Below, piece after piece: positions 1 through 6,687 of a stretch of 18,230 nucleotides of DNA. Below the pieces are notes generated by a model, which searched no databases, was not told the DNA's origin, and saw nothing but the letters and a program-made list of their open reading frames with translations. Origin of the DNA: a candidate division TA06 bacterium SM23_40 (GTDB lineage Bacteria > LJUI01 > SM1-40). The DNA is taken from positions 1-18,230 of the forward strand of contig LJUI01000039.1 in NCBI GenBank assembly GCA_001303705.1. Direction: 5' to 3'. Each line of letters begins with the position of its first letter. Within the stretch, counting starts at the first letter, position 1. Both the position numbers and the translations under genes were made by a program.

Positions 1-44
1 CGAGGCCCTTCGGTCTTCTCCGCCGTCTGCTTCCGGTCGAATGA
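1..44 (+). CDS. 3' end of an upstream gene (partial, unidentified)
   Basis: The frame with codons beginning at base 3 is open from the left edge and stops at TGA 42-44, giving a tail that ends RPFGLLRRLLPVE. The stop overlaps the ATG of the next gene as ATGA, the same junction found between several gene pairs further along, which is the main reason for calling it real. The fragment is far too short to identify. Given the neighbours it may be another glycan-biosynthesis gene, but that is a guess. Confidence 0.4.
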   Translation, partial: RPFGLLRRLLPVE

Positions 45-1078
45 GGCGGGACGGGAAGAGCGGGACTGATGCCCGGAAGGTATCGCTCATACGTTGCCAG
101 AAGTGCGTGCTGCCCATCAGCTTTCCCGGCGTCTCGCTCGATGAGCAGGGAGTGTGCAACCACTGCCGCGAGCGTGATCGGAAGGGCTCGGATGAGGGGG
201 CGAGGCGGCAGGTGCGGGAGCGGTTTGAACAATTGGCCGGCGAGGTGAGGGGGAGGCAGACCTACGATTGCCTGGCGGCATACAGCGGAGGAAAGGACAG
301 CTCATACACTCTCTATCTGCTTCGTGTCCGGTTTGGGCTCAACGTGCTCGCCGTCACCTTCGACAACGGATTTCTCGCGCCGCACGCGGTGGTTAACGCG
401 GAGAGGGTCGTTCGCAGGCTGCGCATCGATCATCTCATCTACCGGCCACGGTTCGATGTTCTGCGCAAGGTCTTCGTTGCTGCAGCGAGGGAAGATCTCT
501 TCTCGAAGAAGACGCTCGAGCGAGCGAGCAGTGTGTGCACGGCATGTATGTCGTTCGCCAAGTTCGGATTCATGCGCCTGGCGGTCGAGCGACAGATTCC
601 GTTTGTCGTGTACGGGTGGTCCCCGGGGCAGGCTCCGCTCACCGCTGCCCTGTTCAGGCACAACGGCCCCCTGCTGCGTCGAATGCAGGACGCAGTCAAG
701 GGCCCTCTGGAGGGGGCGACGGGCGAGGACCTCTCTCCGTACTTCCTGGAGGAAGGGCACTTCGCGACAGGGGAGTGGCCGTACAACGTCAGCCCTCTGG
801 GATTCATGGACTATGACGAAGAACAGGTCCTGAGTGTCATCGGCTCGCTCGGTTGGGAGCGTCCCTCCGGGGTCGACGCCAACTCGACGAATTGCCTTCT
901 CAATTCGTTCTCGAACCAGGTGCACCTCGAGAGACTGGGTTTCCACCCCTACGCACTCGAGCTCGCGAACCTTGTGCGCGAAGGCATCCTGTCGCGCGAC
1001 GAGGCAGTCGCTCGCCTCGAGGCCCCGGAAGATCCAGAGACAGTGATAACGGTCAGAAAGAGGTTGGGACTCGATTGA
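41..1078 (+). CDS. PP-loop ATPase, N-acetyl sugar amidotransferase-like
   Basis: A 345-residue cytoplasmic protein of the PP-loop ATP-pyrophosphatase superfamily. Residues 19-42 hold a Cys4 metal-binding-type motif (C19, C22, C39, C42) in the context CxxC-LP...GVCNHC, the hallmark opening of the N-acetyl sugar amidotransferase family (WbpG/PseA-like). The PP-loop SGGKDS is at residues 82-87, and a further CxxC is at 166-169. Members adenylate a sugar carboxamide or carboxylate oxygen and replace it with nitrogen, for example to make acetamidino groups on surface sugars. WbpG-type enzymes normally take ammonia from HisH/HisF-like partners; none is encoded here. The ATG overlaps the upstream stop (ATGA), and no strong ribosome site is visible, so translational coupling is likely. 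The fold is secure; the substrate is not known, and the region after the PP-loop departs from my memory of classical WbpG. Confidence 0.78.
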   Translation: MRRDGKSGTDARKVSLIRCQKCVLPISFPGVSLDEQGVCNHCRERDRKGSDEGARRQVRERFEQLAGEVRGRQTYDCLAAYSGGKDSSYTLYLLRVRFGLNVLAVTFDNGFLAPHAVVNAERVVRRLRIDHLIYRPRFDVLRKVFVAAAREDLFSKKTLERASSVCTACMSFAKFGFMRLAVERQIPFVVYGWSPGQAPLTAALFRHNGPLLRRMQDAVKGPLEGATGEDLSPYFLEEGHFATGEWPYNVSPLGFMDYDEEQVLSVIGSLGWERPSGVDANSTNCLLNSFSNQVHLERLGFHPYALELANLVREGILSRDEAVARLEAPEDPETVITVRKRLGLD

Positions 1079-1151
1079 CGGAAAGACAGGGCGTTGCGAA
1101 GTCGATCTCACGCGGAGTATCGACGCAGCCAGTGCCGAACAGGAGATGGTG
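1079..1151. other. Longest gap inside the operon, no clear signal
   Basis: About 70 bases separate the PP-loop gene from the propeller gene, the only sizeable break before 18017. I see no hairpin followed by T-run, and only the AGGAG ribosome site near its right end. A TTGCGA/TATCGA pair with an 18-base spacer is too weak to call a promoter. Confidence 0.4.
1141..1145 (+). promoter_or_regulatory. Ribosome binding site deciding the start of the propeller gene
   Basis: AGGAG lies directly against the ATG at 1146 but six bases before the in-frame ATG at 1152. The normal spacing favours 1152 as the true start. Confidence 0.55.
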
Positions 1152-2396
1152 ATGGTGTACACGCTGATGCTACTGATGATGATGAATATGTGGCTCGTGC
1201 CTGTATCCGAGAATGTAGAAGTCCAGATCGCCGCCACGAACGATCCCAATGCTACGCTCGGCATTCCCAGGCACAAGGTCCATGTGTCGCAGAGCAATCC
1301 GGGTCAGTGGTGGGTGCTGTATGGCAAGCCGAGCGGCAACCTCAAAATGAGCACCGATAGGGGACAGACATGGACGGGCCTCGAACCGGATGCGATCACC
1401 GTCTGGGAATGGCTCGACTATCACGCCGAGATGGCGGGAGATGATGAAGGGAATCTCCACTTTACCTTCCCCGAACCGGCCGCCCACACACAGCTATACA
1501 GGCGGATGGACGCGCCGGCGCGGACTCGGAGCGACCTCCGTGCGGCGGTGACCCTGGCCGATCTGACGCCGGGCAATTGGAACCGCGGCTCGATACTCGT
1601 TGATGGCAGCACGGTGTGGGTATTCAGTCGATCGTCATATGCGGCGGCGGGGAATGTGCGGTACCACCGATCTACGGATGGAGGCATCACCTGGTATGCG
1701 ACACCGGAGGATTCCGGGTATGTGCGGCAGACCGGATGCTCGAATGTACGGATAGGGTCTGTAGAGTACATGGGCAAGCCGACGGTAGTCATCTGGTACG
1801 ACGGTGAGGGGTACCGCTACTACGTGCGGGAAGGGTCGAATTGGGTGGGGCATCCGGATTCGACGATCTACTGGGGCACATGCACGCGCCAGTTCAGTAT
1901 CTCGGTCATCGCCGACAGCACCTTTCATATCGTGTGGCAGGATACGGATGACTCCGGCCTGCTCCGGCATGCGTGGAAGCATTTCTCCGGTGGCACCGGC
2001 GAGTGGCATTACGGGATCGTCGACGAGAACCCGGGAAATGGCAATTTTCTCCCGATGCTCACCCGGTCGGGGACGACGCTCTACGTCGTCTACTCGCGCC
2101 TGGTCGGACAGAGGTACGAGCGTGCGATCTGCTACAGAGTGTGGAACGGAAATAACTGGAGCATCGTACCCCTCAGAGTGTCGCGGCTGAGCGATAACTG
2201 CCTCCACCCCAACGCTCCGCCGAGCGTGCCGCCGGAAGCGAACCATATCCCGGTCGTCTGGACCGCGGGTGCGAATGCGCCGTACAGAGTGATGTGCGGC
2301 AGAATGCCCGTCACACCGGTTCGAAGCATAAACGGGGCGACGTCGGGCTCAGGAGCTCGGATCCCTCGGAAAAAGCCAGAGAATGATCATGGATGA
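1152..2396 (+). CDS. Secreted sialidase-like (BNR/Asp-box) beta-propeller protein
   Basis: About 414 residues from ATG 1152 (416 from ATG 1146). The N-terminus is a short, strikingly Met-rich hydrophobic stretch of about 20 residues (MLLMMMNMW core) with no basic n-region, read as an atypical signal peptide or anchor. Two clear Asp-box motifs follow, STDRGQTW at about residue 67 and STDGGITW at about residue 174, each of the S-x-D-x-G-x-T-W form found on blades of six-bladed sialidase-type propellers. Trp/Tyr-rich blade strands continue to about residue 390, then a polar tail. Known relatives include sialidases and many non-enzymatic secreted propellers; the Arg triad and the Asp/Tyr/Glu set of true sialidases cannot be assigned confidently. 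It follows a gap of about 70 bases and overlaps the next gene by 14 bases. It may bind, trim or scaffold the exported glycan (inference). Confidence 0.72.
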   Translation: MVYTLMLLMMMNMWLVPVSENVEVQIAATNDPNATLGIPRHKVHVSQSNPGQWWVLYGKPSGNLKMSTDRGQTWTGLEPDAITVWEWLDYHAEMAGDDEGNLHFTFPEPAAHTQLYRRMDAPARTRSDLRAAVTLADLTPGNWNRGSILVDGSTVWVFSRSSYAAAGNVRYHRSTDGGITWYATPEDSGYVRQTGCSNVRIGSVEYMGKPTVVIWYDGEGYRYYVREGSNWVGHPDSTIYWGTCTRQFSISVIADSTFHIVWQDTDDSGLLRHAWKHFSGGTGEWHYGIVDENPGNGNFLPMLTRSGTTLYVVYSRLVGQRYERAICYRVWNGNNWSIVPLRVSRLSDNCLHPNAPPSVPPEANHIPVVWTAGANAPYRVMCGRMPVTPVRSINGATSGSGARIPRKKPENDHG

Positions 2397-3282
2397 GCAT
2401 CCGTTCCATTTCTCGTGCAATGGATCGAGGATCTTCGCGATCCTCCACTCACCAGAGCAGAGGGCCGGTGGGGAGTCGGGAAAAGGGTACATCTTCTGCG
2501 CGCCGCTCGGTGAGGAGCAGGTACGGACACGGCGCATATTCACCACCTTCGCGCGTGAACTCGCGCGGCGCGGGTCCTGGGTACTGCGGTTCGACTACCG
2601 GGGCGAAGGTGACAGCGATGGCCACTTCGAGGACGCGAGCCTCGAGACACGGGTCGAAGACGTGCGTGCGGCGATCTCGGAACTTCGTCGGCGGGCAGGT
2701 GTCGAGCGAGTAGGGTTGCTGGGTTTGCGGTTGGGAGGAACGCTCGCCCTGCTCGCCGGTGCGGAGCGCGGGGAGGTAGAGGATCTCGTTCTCTGGGCGC
2801 CGATCGTCGACATCTACGGCTACCTGTACAGTGCTCTCCGGGCGAATCTTGCCACGCAGACCCTCGTCTATCGCGAGATTCGAGCGACGAGGGACGAACT
2901 CCTCGAACGTTGTCGCCGGGGGGAGCCGGTGAACGTCCAGGGGTTTCTCTTCACCTGGGCGCTGTTCGAGCAGGCGAGGGCGATCGATCTCTCACAACAT
3001 GCGCAACAGTATCGTGGCCGGTCGCTCGTGATCGACCTTGCCAGGTCAACAAGAGACGTGGGCGGGGACGGCAATCGGAGCGAGGCACGATGCCTCTATG
3101 AGTGGCTCGCGGCGAGCGGCGTGAGCGATCTGATGTCGATCCAGCGCGAATTCTCGTGGGAGGAGACGCCGACGTGGAACCCGAGGCCCGAAAGGCTCTT
3201 CTCACAAACTCTGGAATGGGTCGACGCCTGTCGACAGCCGAAGAAGGTTGAATATGGAACACCCCGTCCAGTTTCTGAGTGA
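2383..3282 (+). CDS. Alpha/beta hydrolase, exosortase A-associated hydrolase 2-like, degenerate active site
   Basis: A 299-residue cytoplasmic alpha/beta-hydrolase-fold protein. The early core is standard: an oxyanion-region strand (YIFCAPLGEEQ), helix FARELARRG, then VLRFDYRGEGDSDG around residues 67-79. The nucleophile elbow reads GLRLGG at 114-119, so Arg116 sits where Ser/Cys/Asp is expected, and no His occurs in the usual C-terminal catalytic loop, which instead is rich in Trp and Glu (EFSWEETPTWNP). The architecture and its pairing with a second hydrolase match the hydrolase 2 family of exosortase A loci (TIGR03101-like), in which, as I recall, a non-Ser elbow is common. It may be a binding or partner subunit rather than a hydrolase. 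ATG 2383 lies inside the propeller gene; ATG 2389 is an alternative start. The gene overlaps the next by 29 bases. Confidence 0.75.
   Translation: MIMDEHPFHFSCNGSRIFAILHSPEQRAGGESGKGYIFCAPLGEEQVRTRRIFTTFARELARRGSWVLRFDYRGEGDSDGHFEDASLETRVEDVRAAISELRRRAGVERVGLLGLRLGGTLALLAGAERGEVEDLVLWAPIVDIYGYLYSALRANLATQTLVYREIRATRDELLERCRRGEPVNVQGFLFTWALFEQARAIDLSQHAQQYRGRSLVIDLARSTRDVGGDGNRSEARCLYEWLAASGVSDLMSIQREFSWEETPTWNPRPERLFSQTLEWVDACRQPKKVEYGTPRPVSE
3242..3247 (+). promoter_or_regulatory. Ribosome binding site deciding the start of the second hydrolase
   Basis: AGAAGG sits six bases before ATG 3254. It adjoins an in-frame TTG at 3248 with no spacing, so ATG 3254 is preferred. Confidence 0.6.
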
Positions 3283-4183
3283 GGCCGGTCACCGGTTGAT
3301 GGGAATCCTGCACGTTCCTCACGGACCGGGGCGGCCGGCGGGGTATGGCCTCGTCCTGCTCAACATCGGGCTCCACTACCGCGTCTGCCACAACCGCCTG
3401 TTTGTGAAGCTGGCGAGAGCTCTGTCGCGAGAGGGATACCACGTCCTCCGCTTCGACACACACGGCGTCGGGGACAGCGAGGGTGAGATCGAGGCTGGAT
3501 CTGTCCTGGTCCACTTCGATCGCGTCCAGAGAGGACTCTTCGTCCCGGACACCCGCGCAGCGCTCGACCACCTGTCCCGGGAACTGGGGCTGGAGCGGTT
3601 TGTTCTCGCCGGGTTGTGCGGCGGGGCGCTCACGGCAATCCACACTGCTGCCGAGGATCGACGTGTACAGGGAGTCATCTTCATCGCAGGGCCGATGACT
3701 GTGACATCTCCCACCGAGGACCGGGAGTTCCACCCGTGGGAGGCCGGTCAGTGGCTCGCTGGATACAGGGCGAGGCTCCGTAACCCTCGTGCATGGGCGC
3801 GCCTCGTCTCCGGGAAGAGCGACTATGGGATGATGGTCAGAGCGCTCGCCGTCAAGATGCACCATCGCTGGTGCCAGATGTGGACCGGGTCCGCACTGGG
3901 CCGGCCGGGAGCAGCGCCGGGCGGACACTTCAATACGCACTATCTCGACTCATTCCAACGCTTCGTGGGGAGGGGAGGGAAGGTGTTGTTCGTCTTCCCC
4001 GAGCTCGATAAGACGGCAGAGGAATTCGAGATCTATTTCGACAAGCCAATACTCACGCAAACGCGCGCGTTCGAGGGGAAGTACGAGATCCTCAGGATCG
4101 AGCGTGCCAATCACTCATTCACGCTCGCAGAGTCCCAGGAGCGACTGAGGGATGGTGTTCTGACGTGGCTTCGCACAGCATGA
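3254..4183 (+). CDS. Alpha/beta hydrolase with Cys nucleophile, exosortase A-associated hydrolase 1-like
   Basis: 309 residues from ATG 3254. The N-terminal pattern NIGLHYRVCHNRLFVKLAR, then VLRFDTHGVGDSEG, is very close to the hydrolase 1 family of exosortase A systems (TIGR03100-like). The elbow reads GLCGG, making Cys122 the likely nucleophile. Asp252 (FPELDKT) is a candidate acid and His287 (ANHSFTLAES) the base, so a full Cys-Asp-His triad can be drawn. In XrtA loci this protein is encoded next to hydrolase 2, the gene order seen here. Cys-nucleophile members may be thioesterases or acyltransferases; the substrate is not established. The C-terminal stop TGA overlaps the following ATG (ATGA at 4180-4183). 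It probably acts in the cytoplasm on an activated acyl group made by the ligases downstream (inference). Confidence 0.8.
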   Translation: MEHPVQFLSEAGHRLMGILHVPHGPGRPAGYGLVLLNIGLHYRVCHNRLFVKLARALSREGYHVLRFDTHGVGDSEGEIEAGSVLVHFDRVQRGLFVPDTRAALDHLSRELGLERFVLAGLCGGALTAIHTAAEDRRVQGVIFIAGPMTVTSPTEDREFHPWEAGQWLAGYRARLRNPRAWARLVSGKSDYGMMVRALAVKMHHRWCQMWTGSALGRPGAAPGGHFNTHYLDSFQRFVGRGGKVLFVFPELDKTAEEFEIYFDKPILTQTRAFEGKYEILRIERANHSFTLAESQERLRDGVLTWLRTA

Positions 4184-5178
4184 GGCGATCGGTCGCCGTC
4201 TGTATTGTTAACTGGAACGGCGGTGACCTGATCCGACAGTGTATCAGGTCGGTCCGTGGTGGGCGCGATCTTCACCGCGAGGTCGTTGTCGTCGACAACG
4301 CATCGCGCGACGGGAGCCCGGATCGGATCGCCCTCGAGTTTCCCGATGTGCGGCTCATCCGAAACCGGGAGAACATAGGGTTCGCCCGGGCGAATAACCA
4401 GATGCTGCGCCAACTCACCGCCGACTACTTCCTCCTCCTCAATCCTGATGCGGTCCTCATGCCCGGCGCACTCGAACGCATGGTCGAGTTCATGGATGCT
4501 CATCCGCGCGCCGGAGCGTGCAGTCCGCTCGTCGTCGACGAAAGTGGTGGAGACCAGTGGGTTCCCACTCGATTTCCGACGGTGTGGGGCGAGCTCTGTT
4601 ACTGCGCCACGTTCCTCCTGGCCCCGCTCTCCTGGGTACTTTGCCGCTGGAGGGCATATGGCCGCGAGCGAGTGTGGAGGAGCGTGTGCGGAGACGGACG
4701 GCAGGGGATCCGGGTCGATGTTCTCAACGGGGCATGCCTCCTCGTCCGTCGCCAGGCACTGGTCCAGATCGGGCCGCTCGAGGAGCGCTTCTTCCTCTTC
4801 TCAGAGGAGGCCGACTGGTGCCGGCGCATGCAGCTGGCAGGATGGGGTCGGTACTGGATCCCGTCCGCGACGGTCGTGCATCTGGTTGGCAGGAGCCGGG
4901 CCCATCTCCCGGAGGCGAGCGGGGCGGTCCACTTCTATCGGAGCCGCGTGCTCCTGTTCGCGATCCACCGCGGCCGGCTCCAGGCGGAGATCGTGCACAG
5001 TCTCTATCGCCTCTCCTGGCGGTGGAACATACTGGTCGGGATGGTCGGCGGAATGGTGCGGCCGGGGCGGCGGGCGGCGGACGAGCGGATCGCGCATTAT
5101 CGAACTCTGGCCAGTGAACTGAGCCGCAGCGACGGCGATACGCACAGGATAGGCCGGCAGACGAGGCAGGGGCGGTAA
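4180..5178 (+). CDS. Glycosyltransferase family 2, rhamnosyltransferase-like
   Basis: 332 residues from ATG 4180, chosen because it overlaps the previous stop as ATGA; a GTG at 4165 in the same frame would add only five residues. GT2 signatures are clear: IVNWNGGD at 9-16, VVDNASRDGS at 37-46, RENIGFARANNQ around 63-74, and LLNPDA at 86-91 (the DxD-equivalent, Asp90). GACLLVRRQAL lies near 185 and FSEEADWCRR near 207-216, with Asp212 as the likely catalytic base. This arrangement is typical of WbbL-type dTDP-rhamnosyltransferases, though the sugar cannot be read from the sequence. The C-terminus is basic with a mildly hydrophobic segment (NILVGMVGGMV) that may touch the membrane. It presumably adds a sugar to the lipid-linked repeat unit on the cytoplasmic face. 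The stop is shared with the next start (TAATG). Confidence 0.9.
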   Translation: MRRSVAVCIVNWNGGDLIRQCIRSVRGGRDLHREVVVVDNASRDGSPDRIALEFPDVRLIRNRENIGFARANNQMLRQLTADYFLLLNPDAVLMPGALERMVEFMDAHPRAGACSPLVVDESGGDQWVPTRFPTVWGELCYCATFLLAPLSWVLCRWRAYGRERVWRSVCGDGRQGIRVDVLNGACLLVRRQALVQIGPLEERFFLFSEEADWCRRMQLAGWGRYWIPSATVVHLVGRSRAHLPEASGAVHFYRSRVLLFAIHRGRLQAEIVHSLYRLSWRWNILVGMVGGMVRPGRRAADERIAHYRTLASELSRSDGDTHRIGRQTRQGR

Positions 5179-6680
5179 TGAGGGAATTTCTCAAGGGAAT
5201 CGGCAAGCATTCGGTTGTCTACGGCCTGGGGGATATGCTCTCCAAGACGGTGGGGTTCTTCCTCATCCCTCTATACACGCGATACCTGGAGACGTGGGAG
5301 TACGGGACGCTCGAGGTGATGTTCGTCACGCTCAATATCGCCGCGATCTTTGCCCTCCAAGGGATGGCGAGCGCGCTGATTCGCGCTTACCTCTTCGACC
5401 ACACTGACAGCGAAGCAACACAGCGCCAGGTGCTGAGCACGGGGTTTTTCTATCTCGCCGGGTCATGTGCGTTCATCTACGGCGGCCTCATCTTCTGGGC
5501 GCCGGCCATATCCCGGCTCCTGTTGCGCTCGACGGAATGGGCAGGCCTGTTGCGCTGGGTCTTCCTGACTGGCTTCCTGACGACGGTGTCGTACGTATCG
5601 TTCGCCTATCTCCGTGCCCGCGTGAAGTCCGCGGCGTTCGTCAGCATCAAGCTCTTCTCTGCTGTGCTCAACATTTCGCTCAACATCTATCTGGTCGTCG
5701 TCGTCGGTCTGGGGTTGGCGGGGATCATCTACAGTAATTTTATCGCAGCGCTTGCCGTCTTCATCATCGGGCTCGTGGTGCTCCGCCACCAGCTCGTACT
5801 CCGGATCGATATCGAGAAGCTACGCGGCATGCTCAGCTACGGACTGCCTCTCGTTCCCACAGGTCTGGCGCTCTGGATCCTGGCGGTCTCCGACCGCTAC
5901 TTTCTCCAGTTCTTCTCTACACAGGGGGAGGTCGGCCTCTATTCGCTGGGAGATAAATTCGCGCATATCTTCAGCGTGATGCTCGTCCACCCATTCACCC
6001 TCGTCTGGTCGGCGTTCTATTTTCCGCTCGCGCGCCAGCCTCACGCACGTGAGACATTGGGGCGGTTCCTCAGTTACTTTGTCGCGGCCGCGGGGTTCGT
6101 CGGAATCGGTGTGGCTGCGGGCTCAAACATCCTCATCCGCCTCGCGGCGCCGCCGGAATACTGGCGGGCCCGGGGGGTCGTTGCGCCGCTCGTCGCCTCC
6201 GGTGCTCTCTTCGCGGTGATTCTCGTCCTCGATGCCGGGATCGGGATCACGAAAAAGACGAAGTACCTGCCCCCCATAGTCATGAGTGCAGCCGCGGTCA
6301 ACATGGGGCTCAACGGGCTCCTCATTCCGCGGTGGGGGATGATGGGAGCGGCCTGCGCCACGCTGGGATCGAACATGGTCTACTGCACCATCGCCTATGT
6401 GGTGAACCAACGTCTGTACCCGGTGCCGCACGACTGGGGCCGCCTCGTGAGGGCAGGAGGAACGTTCATTCTGTTGTTGGCGACCACATATCTCATCGAC
6501 ACGGGTAGCATGGGCCGCGACGTCGCCCTTGCGGCCGGCCTCGTCGCGGCCTACCCGATACTCCTTTTTATCTCTGGATTCTTCACCGAGGACGAGCGAA
6601 GAGCGGCGGTGCAGTCTGCCGTTGCCGCCGCCGGCAGCCTGACCAGGCTCGCCGCGCCGATCCGCGCCCTGTGGGGGTGA
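5178..6680 (+). CDS. Polysaccharide flippase, MOP superfamily (Wzx-like)
   Basis: A 500-residue integral membrane protein with about 12-14 hydrophobic segments running almost end to end. The opening, with GKHSVVYGLGDMLSKTVGF followed by LIPLYTRYL and a YG-x-LEV segment, is characteristic of polysaccharide-transporter (PST) members of the MOP exporter superfamily. The repeat-like second half includes YGLPLVPTGLALWIL and SDRYFLQFF, also typical of the family. The role is to flip undecaprenyl-linked repeat units from the cytoplasmic to the periplasmic face. Length is normal for Wzx. It starts on ATG 5178, which overlaps the preceding TAA by one base, and a purine-rich GGCAGGGGCGG lies just upstream. 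Together with the O-antigen ligase-type protein at 10066-11532 it implies Wzx/Wzy-style rather than ABC-transporter export. Confidence 0.93.
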   Translation: MREFLKGIGKHSVVYGLGDMLSKTVGFFLIPLYTRYLETWEYGTLEVMFVTLNIAAIFALQGMASALIRAYLFDHTDSEATQRQVLSTGFFYLAGSCAFIYGGLIFWAPAISRLLLRSTEWAGLLRWVFLTGFLTTVSYVSFAYLRARVKSAAFVSIKLFSAVLNISLNIYLVVVVGLGLAGIIYSNFIAALAVFIIGLVVLRHQLVLRIDIEKLRGMLSYGLPLVPTGLALWILAVSDRYFLQFFSTQGEVGLYSLGDKFAHIFSVMLVHPFTLVWSAFYFPLARQPHARETLGRFLSYFVAAAGFVGIGVAAGSNILIRLAAPPEYWRARGVVAPLVASGALFAVILVLDAGIGITKKTKYLPPIVMSAAAVNMGLNGLLIPRWGMMGAACATLGSNMVYCTIAYVVNQRLYPVPHDWGRLVRAGGTFILLLATTYLIDTGSMGRDVALAAGLVAAYPILLFISGFFTEDERRAAVQSAVAAAGSLTRLAAPIRALWG

Positions 6681-6687
6681 TACGAAA

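Noticed and set aside
1094-1123. A possible promoter, TTGCGA and TATCGA with an 18-base spacer
   Set aside because: Only four and three of six bases match the sigma-70 consensus, which is expected by chance, and the host's promoter rules are unknown.
302-1297. A 331-codon open frame on the minus strand
   Set aside because: It lies opposite the PP-loop gene, whose motifs are unmistakable, and runs into the gap and the next gene. Its translation shows no recognisable domain; such antisense frames are common in GC-rich DNA.
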